A stretch of DNA of 64,000 bases from Thermoguttaceae bacterium (lineage in GTDB: Bacteria > Planctomycetota > Planctomycetia > Pirellulales > Thermoguttaceae): assembly GCA_017434455.1 (NCBI GenBank), contig JAFRFG010000057.1, positions 1 through 64,000 of the forward strand, read 5' to 3'. The translations under genes and the position numbers were made by a program. The notes below the pieces were generated by a model. The model had not been told where the DNA came from and did not search any database. It saw only the letters and a list, made by a program, of their open reading frames with translations. Shown here piece by piece: positions 35,482 to 44,635 of this stretch (the stretch's first letter is position 1; every line of letters starts with the position of its first letter).

Positions 35482-36786
35482 ATGGCTGAACGGTTCCCCC
35501 ACTTGAAGAACAGCGATCCCGAGGTCTACAATCTGATTCAAAAGCAGATCGAGTTCGAGTCGACCACCCTGAAGATGATCGCGTCGGAGAGTTTCGCGAC
35601 TTACGAGGTTATGGAGGCGCAGGGCTCTCCCTTCACCAATAAGTACGCCGAAGGGTACCCGGGGGCGCGCTACTACGAGGGGAACGAGTTCACCGACCAG
35701 ATCGAAAACCTTGCCCGCGAGCGCGGAAAGAAACTCTTCGGCGCGGAGCATATCAACGTTCAGCCCTACTCCGGTTCGCCGGCCAACGGCGCGGTCTATC
35801 GCGCCATCGCCAAGCCGGGCGATAAGATCATGGGGATGCCGGTCTCGCAGTCCGGCCACTTGACCCACGGCTGGAAGGTCAGCTTCTCGGGGATGGATTA
35901 CGTCCAGGTTCCGTTCGGTCCCGACCCGGTGACGGGGAAGATCGATATGGATCAGGTTCGCCAGATCGCGCTGGCCGAACGGCCGCGGATGATCTGGGCC
36001 GGAACCAGCGCCTATACCTATAAGCTCGACTACGCCGCCTTCGCCGATATCGCCCGCGAGGTTGAAGCGTATCTCGTCGCCGATATCGCCCACATCAATG
36101 CCCTGATCATCGCCGGTGTCCATCCCGACCCGGTCCCGTACTGCGATATCGTCAGCAGCACCTCGCACAAAATGCTCCGCGGCCCGCGCGCCGGTTTCAT
36201 CCTCTCGAAGATCGAGGACCGTTACCAGCAGAAGTACTACGCCGAGAGCAAGTTCAATTTGGCGCAGCGCGTCGACCGGGCTGTCTTCCCCTGTCTGCAG
36301 GGCGGCCCGCATATGCACGCCATCGCCGCGATGGCGTTCGCCTTCGGCTACGCCATGACCGACGAGTTCAAAGATTACGGCCGTCAGATCCTTAAAAACG
36401 CCCAGGCGCTGGGCGGCTACCTGCAGGAGCGCGGGGTCGCTTTGATCGGCGGCGGGACCGAGACCCACATCCTGCTGCTCGATTTCCGCAAAGAAGATTA
36501 CACCGGCAAAGATGTTTCCCAGGCGATGGCCAAGTGCGGCATTATCGGGAACTTCAATATGGTCCCGGGCGATACCCGCAAGCCGTTCACCACCAGCGGC
36601 GTGCGTCTCGGGACCCCGTCGCTCACGGCGATGGGGATGAAAGAAGCCGATATGGAGAAGGTCGCCGACTTCATCAGCCGGGTCTGCCAGGCGGTGAAGA
36701 ATCAAAACGTCGACCAGGTCGCCCCCGGCATCCGCGGGGAGGTCGCCGAGTTCTGCCGTTCGTTCACGATTCCCGGACTGGCGTAA
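35482..36786 (+). CDS. glyA: serine hydroxymethyltransferase
   Basis: A 434-aa PLP enzyme converting serine and tetrahydrofolate to glycine and methylene-tetrahydrofolate. The start is ATG 35482 behind GGAGAGG. Matches: NKYAEGYPGARYYEGNEFTD, SGSPANGAVY, SGHLTHGW, the PLP lysine in STSHKMLRGPRAG, and FTTSGVRLGTPSLT. It differs from common GlyA in several conserved places: MAHVAGL-type is IAHINAL here and the THKTLRGPRGG motif is SHKMLRGPRAG. The region after the lysine has a roughly 15-residue insertion (YYAESKFNLAQRVDR). Function is still most likely GlyA, as the binding lysine and the folate-side residues are kept. aroC follows after 60 nt. Confidence 0.9.
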   Translation: MAERFPHLKNSDPEVYNLIQKQIEFESTTLKMIASESFATYEVMEAQGSPFTNKYAEGYPGARYYEGNEFTDQIENLARERGKKLFGAEHINVQPYSGSPANGAVYRAIAKPGDKIMGMPVSQSGHLTHGWKVSFSGMDYVQVPFGPDPVTGKIDMDQVRQIALAERPRMIWAGTSAYTYKLDYAAFADIAREVEAYLVADIAHINALIIAGVHPDPVPYCDIVSSTSHKMLRGPRAGFILSKIEDRYQQKYYAESKFNLAQRVDRAVFPCLQGGPHMHAIAAMAFAFGYAMTDEFKDYGRQILKNAQALGGYLQERGVALIGGGTETHILLLDFRKEDYTGKDVSQAMAKCGIIGNFNMVPGDTRKPFTTSGVRLGTPSLTAMGMKEADMEKVADFISRVCQAVKNQNVDQVAPGIRGEVAEFCRSFTIPGLA

Positions 36787-36846
36787 CAATCACGCCTTTC
36801 CCCCTTGAAAGAGGAACCTTTCAGCCGCTCGAAGGAGGTCCCCGCG

Positions 36847-37950
36847 ATGCTCAGTTACAAAACCGCCGGTGAGTCGCACGGCTATGGGCTTTTCGCGCTG
36901 ATTGAAGGGTTCCCCTCGGGGTATCGGTTCGATATCGAGCGGATCGACGCGGAGCTGCGCCGGCGCCAGGGAGGGTACGGCCGCGGCGGGCGTCAAAAGA
37001 TTGAGTCCGATCACGCGGAGATCTTATCCGGTATCCTGCACGGCCGCTCCACCGGCGCGCCGATTATGCTCTGTGTCAAGAATCGCGACGTCAAGATCGA
37101 GGAACTTCCGGAGCTTACCGCGCCCCGTCCCGGTCACGCCGATTTTTGCGGCGCGGTCAAATACGGCGGCGGGATCCGCGCCGTTTTGGAGCGGGCCAGC
37201 GCCCGAGAGACCGCCGCGCGGGTCGCCGCCGGCGCGCTGGCGTCCGCCTGGCTGGAGCAGTTCGATATTCGCTGTGTCGGCTATGTGACGCGAATCGGGT
37301 CGCTCGATCTGTCGCCGAGCGATTTGGCGCTCGACGATCCGGGCGCGCTGATCGCCCGGCGCGACGCCAGTAGTGTCTATTCTTTGGCTCCCGAAAAAGA
37401 CGCCGAGGCCCAGCGGTTAATCGACCGGGCGCGTGACGACGGCGATACCCTGGGAGGGGTGATCGAGGTGACCGTCTTCGGCGCCCCGATCGGATTGGGG
37501 TCTCATGTTCAGTACGACCGCAAACTCGACGCCCGCCTGGCGATGGCCGCCATGTCGATCCAGGCGATCAAGGGGGTCGAAATCGGGCTGGGATTCGAGG
37601 CGGCGTGCCGAAGGGGCTCTCAGGTGCACGACGAGTTTGTCTTAGGTGACGACGGGGAGATGATCCGTCCGACGAACAACGCCGGCGGTATCGAAGGGGG
37701 GATGAGCAACGGGGAGCCGATCGTGGTTCGCGCGGCGATGAAGCCGATCGCGACCTTGAAAAAACCGCTCCGCTCCGTCGACCTCAAGACCGGCCTTCCG
37801 GTCGAGGCGTCGTTCGAGCGCAGCGACGTGTGCGCCGTCAGCGCGGCGAGCGTCGTGCTCGAAAACGTGACCGCCTTCGAGATTGCCGCCGCGCTTTTGG
37901 AGAGTATGAACGGCGACTCGATGGACGAACTGGGCTTCGACGAGGATTAG
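36847..37950 (+). CDS. aroC: chorismate synthase
   Basis: A 367-aa enzyme that makes chorismate from EPSP using reduced FMN, the last step of the shikimate pathway. The start is ATG 36847 behind a strong AAGGAGGT. It has GESHGYGLFALIEGFPSGY, RRRQGGYGRGGRQ, the ASARETAARVAAGALA signature and GGIEGGMSNGEPIVVRAAMKPI, all as in the family. The 3' end overlaps the stop of the opposite-strand membrane gene by 4 nt. A cotranscript with glyA is likely from spacing. Confidence 0.97.
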   Translation: MLSYKTAGESHGYGLFALIEGFPSGYRFDIERIDAELRRRQGGYGRGGRQKIESDHAEILSGILHGRSTGAPIMLCVKNRDVKIEELPELTAPRPGHADFCGAVKYGGGIRAVLERASARETAARVAAGALASAWLEQFDIRCVGYVTRIGSLDLSPSDLALDDPGALIARRDASSVYSLAPEKDAEAQRLIDRARDDGDTLGGVIEVTVFGAPIGLGSHVQYDRKLDARLAMAAMSIQAIKGVEIGLGFEAACRRGSQVHDEFVLGDDGEMIRPTNNAGGIEGGMSNGEPIVVRAAMKPIATLKKPLRSVDLKTGLPVEASFERSDVCAVSAASVVLENVTAFEIAAALLESMNGDSMDELGFDED

Positions 37951-39569
37951 ACCTCGATCACGACGCTTTCGGCCACCTTGTCTTCGATATTGGGCCGGAA
38001 GAGGGTTAAGATCAGCAGCGGGAGGAACCACCCCATGTAGAGCCCTCCCTCGTGTCCCATCCAGAACTGCGCCCCGAGCATGACCAGGGCGCTGCACGAG
38101 AGCAGATTGGCCAAACTTTTGCGCGACGGCCAGATCAGCAGGCCAAAGACGGTGACCATGAACAGGGCGATGACCGGGATGCGGTAGTTGGTCGAGAAGA
38201 ACGCCCAAAGTCCCGTCGCGTCGGTGACGCACATCGAGTGCTTCCCGAACATCGCCGCCAGCTGTTCGGCGTAGCCGACCTCCGTGACCGGTGAAAAGAG
38301 CAGGAGCAGCCCCATCATCAAGATGGCGGAAACCACCCCGATGGTGAACCGGTGGGATCCCCGTTTCCAGTAGAAACTGTACCACAGCGGCAGCAGGAAG
38401 AACGGGTAGAAGATCAGCGAACCGGCCAGTCCGATCAGGAAGCCGGAGAAGATCGGGCGCCGGTAGATCGCCACCGCGAGGACCAGGAGCATTCCCGGAA
38501 GGAAGTGGTCGACCCGTCCGGTCATCTGATTGACATACGGCAGGAGCAGGTAGATCAGCGCCGCGGCGGCGCCGCACTTAAAGTTCCCGAAGTGGCAGTG
38601 TCCGATAATGATCAGCCCGGCGGTGATACCGAATTGGATCAGCACCACGAAGATGATCAGGAACGTATCGTCCATCTGCGAGGGGGTTTCCATCGCATGG
38701 CGGTTTTCTTCCTCGGTGATCATCTGGTTGAGCGTCTTAACGTCGGGCGCGCCGGTGGCCTGCGGGGGGACGTCGGTCTGCTGCGGCTCGGGGGGAAGTT
38801 CCGCCTGGGGCGGGAAATCATCGGCCAGCGCGGCGAATTTTTCGGTAATGACCCCCTCGGCGAAAGGGAGCATTATGTCGTTTTCATCGCCGATGGCCGG
38901 GGCATCGACGACGCGGGCCTCCTCCGGCTCGGTTTTCCCCGTGAGAGTTCGGCTTAAAAGGGCGCTCATATCGCGAACGAACGAGTTGTTCCGCCGCTCG
39001 TTCGGATCGACCTTCGCCGACGCGTTGGGATGGGCCGAGAGAATCTCTTTGCGGATCGCCTCCGACGGGGTAAAGACCTTATTGACCCGTTCGGCGAAGA
39101 GTTTGAAGGGGAGGTAGCCCGGATCGAGCGACAGGGGGCGGTTCTGCGAGTTTTCCATATCCCGAATCGAGAGGATCTGCTCCAATCGGAGGGTACGGCC
39201 CGAGCTGAGCCGGTCGCCGCGGTAGTAGATCAAACTCGGGATGAGGAACAGAAGCATCGTCACCAGGCCAAAGACCAGCCCGGAGGTCGCCAGGTTCGGT
39301 TCCAGCAGCGGCCGCCGTACCAGGAAGGAGTCGAGCCACAGGCGGCAGAAGAAGAGGAAACCGATGGCGTAGATCCAGATATAGCCGTGGTAGCTGTCTC
39401 CCATCGCCAGGTAGAGAAGCCCGGGCGCCAAGAGGATCACGGCGATCAAGTCGAAGTTTCGAATCGACAAAAGCCGGTTGAACTTAAAGAACGTGACAAT
39501 GATGATCAACGCCGACAGGTAAAACCAAGTCGTCGGAAGCATTTCATACTGAAACAGTGATGTCGGCAT
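37947..39569 (-). CDS. polytopic membrane protein of unknown function
   Basis: A 540-aa protein with four N-terminal helices (from WFYLSALIIIVTFFKF), then a soluble acidic segment of about 150 residues (about 130-285), then eight or so further helices. The C-terminal half has DHFLPGMLLVLAVAIYRRP and YSFYWKRGSHRFTIG. The layout is like a GT-C glycosyltransferase or DUF2029 family member, but no catalytic DxD-type site was picked out, so the role is open. AGAAGGGAATC stands before ATG 39569. It follows the regulator-like gene (39648-40991) on the same strand with 78 nt between. Confidence 0.75.
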   Translation of the reverse strand: MPTSLFQYEMLPTTWFYLSALIIIVTFFKFNRLLSIRNFDLIAVILLAPGLLYLAMGDSYHGYIWIYAIGFLFFCRLWLDSFLVRRPLLEPNLATSGLVFGLVTMLLFLIPSLIYYRGDRLSSGRTLRLEQILSIRDMENSQNRPLSLDPGYLPFKLFAERVNKVFTPSEAIRKEILSAHPNASAKVDPNERRNNSFVRDMSALLSRTLTGKTEPEEARVVDAPAIGDENDIMLPFAEGVITEKFAALADDFPPQAELPPEPQQTDVPPQATGAPDVKTLNQMITEEENRHAMETPSQMDDTFLIIFVVLIQFGITAGLIIIGHCHFGNFKCGAAAALIYLLLPYVNQMTGRVDHFLPGMLLVLAVAIYRRPIFSGFLIGLAGSLIFYPFFLLPLWYSFYWKRGSHRFTIGVVSAILMMGLLLLFSPVTEVGYAEQLAAMFGKHSMCVTDATGLWAFFSTNYRIPVIALFMVTVFGLLIWPSRKSLANLLSCSALVMLGAQFWMGHEGGLYMGWFLPLLILTLFRPNIEDKVAESVVIEV

Positions 39570-39608
39570 AGATATCGATTCCCTTCTCGCGTTTCATGGC
39601 CCCTGACC

Positions 39609-39629
39609 GGTGGTGAGGTTTTCACCACC
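39609..39629 (-). other. hairpin between the regulator-like and membrane-protein genes
   Basis: GGTGGTGA pairs perfectly with TCACCACC around a 5-nt loop. There is no T run on either strand, so it is not a simple terminator; it could modulate expression within the operon. Confidence 0.4.
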
Positions 39630-39647
39630 CCCCTCGCGCCGGCGCCT

Positions 39648-40991
39648 TTACAGTTCCGTCTTTTCCTCGATCGCCGAGAGCATCTGATCCAATTCCTTCG
39701 CCCTGGTGGAATGCGGGTCGCGCTGGCGAACAAAGAGGAGGTGTTCCCGCGCTTGGCGGTAATCCTCCTTTTGCATCAGCAGTCGGCCCAGCTCGAAATG
39801 GATATCGAGGTAGTTCGGATCGATCGTCAGCGCTCCGCGGAACAGTTCGACGGCGTCGTCGTACGCGCCCTGACGCGCCAGGACACGTCCCAGACCCGCT
39901 CTTGCCTCAAGGTGGTCCTCTTCCATCTCCAAGACCACATAGTACCGTTCGCGCGCGGCGGACCAGTCCCCGGTCTGCGCGAGGAGCTCCGCCAGCAGGA
40001 AAGAGATCCCCACGTCGGCCCCGCCGCCGCACAGCGCCAGACGGCAGCAGCGAATCGCCTTTTCGAACTGGCCCGCCTCGGCCAGGTTTCGGGCCTCTTC
40101 GCACAGCGCGACCACGTGACGGCCGATTTCCCGCTCAAAGGCCTCGATCTCCTCGGCCCCCAGCGCCAGTTTCCCCGCGCGCGGAAGGGCGAAGAGCTCC
40201 TTGGCGAAGCGAAATTCCTTGGGCGCGTCTTGGTCGGTACCCTCGCCGATCGCCGCCGCGGTCTGCTCCTCGGCGCGCTCCTCAAGGTCCAGCTCAAAGA
40301 AGCGCTGCCCCTGGGCGTCGCACAGATTGTCGTCCTCCGGCAGGAGAACGGTTCGGCCGTCGGGGCCGAGCCGAAGCCGCGGCAAGATCGGTTCGCTGCT
40401 TTGGTGACGCTGCTCGAACCGCTCGATCATACGGCGGAGCTTCTCGGGTTTGGTTCCCGCCGCCTCGAAGATCTTGATCCTATTGGCCGCCGGCACCGAC
40501 TCGGCGTCAAAGTAAAGAAGACGCCCCACCTGACGCACCGAGGTGAGCAGACCGAGCCGATGCCACTTTCGAATGGAGGTCAGCGGCACCCCGGTCAGCT
40601 CGGCGAGCGTCGCCGCGGTATACAAAGGGCGGTCTTCCGTCGGTTCCACCCCGGTACTCGGCCTGCCGAGGATGCGGTTCAGTTCGGTTTCGGTGATGGT
40701 TTTCAGCTCACCGCGTTCAAACGAACGGCGCGTCGCCTCGTTGAGCCGCTGCGACAGTTCCAGCCAGTCGGTCCCGAGCAGGGTTCCCTCGCCGAGGACA
40801 ATCAGGTTGACGTCGGAGAAGACCGAATCGACGATCTTTCCCCCCGCCGCGCGAATGAGACGTTCGGTCTGTTTACGGCTGGCCGCGGCAAAGCGCCCGA
40901 CCAGCAGAACCCTGCGGCCGGAAAGCGTCAAACCCTCCCGGGATTCGGGAGAGGACGCCTGATAGTTCGGATCCGGCTGATTTGTTTCCAC
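39648..40991 (-). CDS. BRCT-like / MerR-type HTH / TPR protein
   Basis: A 447-aa protein starting at GTG 40991. Residues about 22-75 (LSGRRVLLVGRFAAASRKQT, then GGKIVDSV and LIVLGEG) look like a BRCT fold. A winged HTH of the MerR type follows at about 124-170 (TAATLAELTGVPLTSIRKWH and RLLYFDAESV). The C-terminal part from about 290 has TPR repeats (AIRCCRLALCGGGADVG, YDDAVELFRGALTIDPNYLDI). This looks like a DNA-binding regulator with a peptide- or protein-sensing tail; targets are unknown. It heads a minus-strand pair with the membrane protein downstream. Confidence 0.75.
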   Translation of the reverse strand: METNQPDPNYQASSPESREGLTLSGRRVLLVGRFAAASRKQTERLIRAAGGKIVDSVFSDVNLIVLGEGTLLGTDWLELSQRLNEATRRSFERGELKTITETELNRILGRPSTGVEPTEDRPLYTAATLAELTGVPLTSIRKWHRLGLLTSVRQVGRLLYFDAESVPAANRIKIFEAAGTKPEKLRRMIERFEQRHQSSEPILPRLRLGPDGRTVLLPEDDNLCDAQGQRFFELDLEERAEEQTAAAIGEGTDQDAPKEFRFAKELFALPRAGKLALGAEEIEAFEREIGRHVVALCEEARNLAEAGQFEKAIRCCRLALCGGGADVGISFLLAELLAQTGDWSAARERYYVVLEMEEDHLEARAGLGRVLARQGAYDDAVELFRGALTIDPNYLDIHFELGRLLMQKEDYRQAREHLLFVRQRDPHSTRAKELDQMLSAIEEKTEL

Positions 40992-41035
40992 GGATAGAGG
41001 CCTCTGCTTTTGGGCGGCGCCTTATGGCCGGTGTC

Positions 41036-44000
41036 TTATCGATGCGGCGGCAGGTAGATCACGGTCCCCGGGGGGATGCTGCCGGCTAAGTTCTTATCGG
41101 GATTGAGGTTGCGGATCTCCGCCCAGCGTGTACTGTCCCCCAACTCCGACTCGGCGATCGTCAGCAGGTTGTCGTTCGCCTTGGTGGTGTAGGTGGTGTA
41201 GTTCACGCCGACGTTCGGATTGGCGGCACTGGCTTGGTTGTAGCCGTTTTGGTTATAACCGCCGTTGGCGTTATAGCCATTTTGGCCGTACCCGTTGGTG
41301 TTATAGCCGCCGGCGTTGTACCCGTTGTTGTTTGGAACAGTGTTGCTGTAGCCGCCGTTGTTTTGGGGGTACCCGTTATTTTGCGGATAGCTGTTGTTCT
41401 GCGGGTAGGCATTGTTCTGCGGATAGCCGTTCGGCTGGGCGTAACCGTTGTTCGTGTTGTTGGGCGCGAACGCGTTGTTGTTCTGCGGGTAACCGTTCGG
41501 CTGGGCGGCGTTGTTATTCGCGTAGACGTTGGAGTTTGGCGCGACGGTCTCCCCCGCGGCGGAATATTGACCGAGCAGTGAAGACTGATGAACCGTCGGA
41601 TCGGGGAGCGAAAGCGATGTCGCCCCGCCCATCCCGGCGGCCGGCTGCACCGTACCGTACGCCGACGGCGCGGCCGCCTGTCCCAGCGAACCCTGTCCGA
41701 GCGAACTTTTCCCCAGCGAACCTTGCCCGAGCGCGTTTTGCTCAGGGGCGGTCCCCTGCGCCGGCACGGTTAAGGAGTTCTGTCCGAGGGAATTTTGCCC
41801 AAGGGAATTTTGTTCGAGCGGGGTTTGCGCCGGCGCGGTTTGGCCCAGCGACGTGGTCGGGGCCGCCTGCCCCAAGGAACCTTGACTCGGCTGCCCGAGG
41901 GAGTTTTGTCCGAGCGAACCTTGCCCCAGCGAACTTTGCCCGAGGGAGTTTTGGCTCAGCGGACTTGTCTGAGCCGACGGCGCCGGCTGAGCGAGGGAAC
42001 TTTGTACCGGCTGACCCAGTGAATTTTGTACCGGCTGTCCGAGGGAGCTTTGCGCCGGCTGACCCAGCGAGTTTTGCCCCAGCGAGCTTTGCCCCAGCGT
42101 ATTCTGATCGAAGGGACTGACCTGCGGCGGCTGTGTCGCCGGCTGACCGGGCGATCCTGCCGGCTGCCCGCTTTGAGGCAGTGTGAAGGAATTCTGCGGT
42201 GCCGGCTGTCCGGTGATCGAGTCTTTGATCTCGTTGTACTGGTTCGAGATCGCGTCGGTCGTGTTGTTCCAGGCGTTCTGCACGCCGTCGCGCAGTTCGG
42301 CTCCCTTTTGTTCGAGCGACTGGTAGACCTGCTGGGAGCCGTCTTTGATGTTGTTCCAGCTCTCCTCGATCTTGGCTCCGGTCTGCTGCTCCAGTTCGTT
42401 GAATTTATCACTCGCCTGTGTCCCAAACTCGTTGAGTTTGTCGCTGGCGCTGTTTCCGAACTCGCTGATTTTATCGCTGGCGCTGTTCCCAAACTCATTG
42501 AGTTTGTTGCTGGTCTTATTCCCCAAATCGCTGAGTGTATCGCTGGTCTTGTTCCCCAGATCACTGAGCATATTGTTGGCTTGGTTCCCAAACTCGCTGA
42601 GCTTATCCTCGGTCTTGGCCAGCCCGTCTTTGAGCTGATCCCCGAGCGTCATCTCCCCCTCCTTCGGCGGCGACAGCTGCGGGGCGTCGCCGGAGGGGAA
42701 CTGGAGGGTCGGGATACCGCCGCCCGCCTCTTCGGACGCTTTGCTGTTCCCAAAATCGACGACATTCGAGGAGGATGCCGAGGAGCCGTTCTTCTGGGGC
42801 GCCGCCGAGGCGAGACTTCCGATCACGTCCTGCGCCGAGGCATTGGCCTTGTTGACGGTCTGTTCCAGTTGATCCGAGGCGGAGTCGGCCGCCTCGGCAA
42901 GCTCCTTTTGAGTCTTCTCGATCTGGTCGGAACCGTCCGAAAGAATTTCGTTCATCCGCTCGCCGGCCTCATTGAGCAGGTCGCTGGCCGAGTCGGAAAG
43001 ATCTTTTGCCCCGTCGGACAGACCGCCTTTCACGTCGCTCGCCTTATCGGCCAGGCCGCTGGTGAAATCGGAGGCCTTATCGGCCAGATCGCCGGTGATG
43101 TCGGCCGCCTTGGACGAGATTTTATCGATCGCCTCGCGCGCCCCGGCACTGACCGAATTGAGAAGCCCCTCGCCGTTTTGTTCCTGCTCAAGCTCGCTGC
43201 GAACCGCTTCGGTGATCTCCGCGCGTTTCTCGGGGGAGAGGAGAAGCGTTCCCGCGTAGATGCCGACGATCAGTGCCGCGGCGCCCCCGCTGACGAACCC
43301 GGTTCGTTTGGCGATCTTTCGCCAGTTGCGCGGCGTCGAGCTGTCGCGAGCGACGAGTTTCGAGACGTTCTTCTTCAGGTTCTTGAGAACACCGCGTCGG
43401 CTGGCCGTTTTGGTCTTGTCGTTCGATGCCGGTTTGGCAGATTTGTTCTTCACTTTTTCCCTCACTGAACGAATCGGAGCGGCAAAGGCCTCAGTGAATC
43501 TTGCTCCGAGCTTCCGTGTCAGGGCCGCTTTCGACCCGGCGGCGGGCTCTTGAACGTTGTAGGTATCCGGCTGGTGCGCGGCGCTGCTGCCGCGCTGATG
43601 GATCGCGGCCAAGTCGATCGGTTTGGCGGCGCTTTCCGGGGCGCCCGCCGCCTTGGCCGCGGCCGGTGTCATCCCTGTCGGCCGGGACACGGGCGGCTGC
43701 TGCGGTCTTGTCCCCACTGGGGAGGGATCCCCTCCCGTTTGAGCCCTATGCTGGCTGAGCGTGATCTTGGGGGCATTGGAGAAGAACGGTTTCGGGGCGC
43801 AGAACGCGCTGGCCGGAACGGTCTGCTGCTCCTGCGACGCGTCGATTTCCTCTTCGGCTTCGTCTAGTTCTTCCTCGGCTTCGTCCAGTTCTTCCGCTTC
43901 GTCCTCGATATCGTCTTCGTCCTCGGCGTACTCCCGCTCGTCCTCGGTCTGTTCGTCGATTTCTTCCTCGTCGGTTTCGTCCAGCTCCTCGGCCTCGTCC

Positions 44001-44485
44001 AGATCCTCGGCGTCGTCCAGCTCTTCGGTTTCGTCCGGCTCCTCGGACTCGTCCGGCTCTTCGGACTCGTCCGGCTCTTCGGTTTCGTCTAGTTCCTCGG
44101 TTTCATCCAGCTCCTCGGTTTCGTCGACCGCGTCGTCTTCTTCCTCGGCATACTCCCCTTCGGTGTACTGGCCGTCAGCGTATTGGTCCTCGGCGTACTG
44201 CTCTTCCGACGGATCGGCTTCGGCGCTCGCCTCGTCATCCCATCGCTCGGCGGATTCGTCCTCGGGGAAAGAAGCCGGGCTTTCGTCGTAACGGTCGTCT
44301 TCGGAAGAGGAACGACCGTAGGGGTCGTAATCACCGCCGCGCCGACGCTTGTCGGACCGCCGCCGATCGTAGGAGGAATCCTCCTGGTCCTCGTCCCACG
44401 ACTGTTCCTCGGGGAGATCGTCTTGGTAACGATTGTCCTCGATGAAGTCGCTGTACCGATTCTTCTTTTTCTTCTTCTTTCCCAC
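41036..44485 (-). CDS. LysM-domain membrane protein built from several repeat types
   Basis: A 1149-aa protein starting at GTG 44485, which has GGAGGG 5 nt upstream; an ATG at 44512 would add 9 residues with no good ribosome site. Residue order: a basic KKKKKKNR start; acidic Glu/Asp repeats (about 110-220); a basic linker; one transmembrane segment (about 393-415, SGGAAALIVGIYAGTLLL); a long region of 11-residue amphipathic repeats like LEA or apolipoprotein (NKTSDTLSDLG, about 440-755); repeats of SLGQ (about 800-935); an Asn/Gln/Pro/Tyr-rich part (YPQNN, about 985-1090); and a C-terminal LysM (YTTKANDNLLTIAESELGDS, about 1100-1149). LysM binds peptidoglycan-type glycans, so it probably joins the cytoplasmic membrane to the wall, with the acidic part inside the cell (inference). 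Confidence 0.8.
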   Translation of the reverse strand: MGKKKKKKNRYSDFIEDNRYQDDLPEEQSWDEDQEDSSYDRRRSDKRRRGGDYDPYGRSSSEDDRYDESPASFPEDESAERWDDEASAEADPSEEQYAEDQYADGQYTEGEYAEEEDDAVDETEELDETEELDETEEPDESEEPDESEEPDETEELDDAEDLDEAEELDETDEEEIDEQTEDEREYAEDEDDIEDEAEELDEAEEELDEAEEEIDASQEQQTVPASAFCAPKPFFSNAPKITLSQHRAQTGGDPSPVGTRPQQPPVSRPTGMTPAAAKAAGAPESAAKPIDLAAIHQRGSSAAHQPDTYNVQEPAAGSKAALTRKLGARFTEAFAAPIRSVREKVKNKSAKPASNDKTKTASRRGVLKNLKKNVSKLVARDSSTPRNWRKIAKRTGFVSGGAAALIVGIYAGTLLLSPEKRAEITEAVRSELEQEQNGEGLLNSVSAGAREAIDKISSKAADITGDLADKASDFTSGLADKASDVKGGLSDGAKDLSDSASDLLNEAGERMNEILSDGSDQIEKTQKELAEAADSASDQLEQTVNKANASAQDVIGSLASAAPQKNGSSASSSNVVDFGNSKASEEAGGGIPTLQFPSGDAPQLSPPKEGEMTLGDQLKDGLAKTEDKLSEFGNQANNMLSDLGNKTSDTLSDLGNKTSNKLNEFGNSASDKISEFGNSASDKLNEFGTQASDKFNELEQQTGAKIEESWNNIKDGSQQVYQSLEQKGAELRDGVQNAWNNTTDAISNQYNEIKDSITGQPAPQNSFTLPQSGQPAGSPGQPATQPPQVSPFDQNTLGQSSLGQNSLGQPAQSSLGQPVQNSLGQPVQSSLAQPAPSAQTSPLSQNSLGQSSLGQGSLGQNSLGQPSQGSLGQAAPTTSLGQTAPAQTPLEQNSLGQNSLGQNSLTVPAQGTAPEQNALGQGSLGKSSLGQGSLGQAAAPSAYGTVQPAAGMGGATSLSLPDPTVHQSSLLGQYSAAGETVAPNSNVYANNNAAQPNGYPQNNNAFAPNNTNNGYAQPNGYPQNNAYPQNNSYPQNNGYPQNNGGYSNTVPNNNGYNAGGYNTNGYGQNGYNANGGYNQNGYNQASAANPNVGVNYTTYTTKANDNLLTIAESELGDSTRWAEIRNLNPDKNLAGSIPPGTVIYLPPHR
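41690..42110 (-). repeat. coding repeat: SLGQ motif
   Basis: Twenty or more degenerate copies of a 12-nt unit (coding S-L-G-Q, with N-S-L-G-Q and Q-S-L variants) in the LysM gene. The units vary at third codon positions. Confidence 0.8.
43830..44180 (-). repeat. coding repeat: acidic E/D units
   Basis: Repeats of DETEEL/DESEEP/DEAEEL codons in the LysM gene give a strongly negative tract of about 110 residues. Confidence 0.8.
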
Positions 44486-44635
44486 GGTATCCCTCCGTTG
44501 CGACCCGGTCATTCACCGCTTGTGAAGGCCCATTCCCAATGGGAAGGTTTTTTTGGCAGTGAGTTCTCGGTGCTTTAGGTTGGTCTCGGCGGTATGGATA
44601 TGTACGCTCACAGCGGCCGAAACGCCCGCCTGTCT

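Noticed and set aside
41690..44180. CRISPR array or tandem DNA repeat in the LysM gene
   Set aside because: The repeats keep the reading frame, vary at third positions and have no spacer pattern; they are protein repeats.
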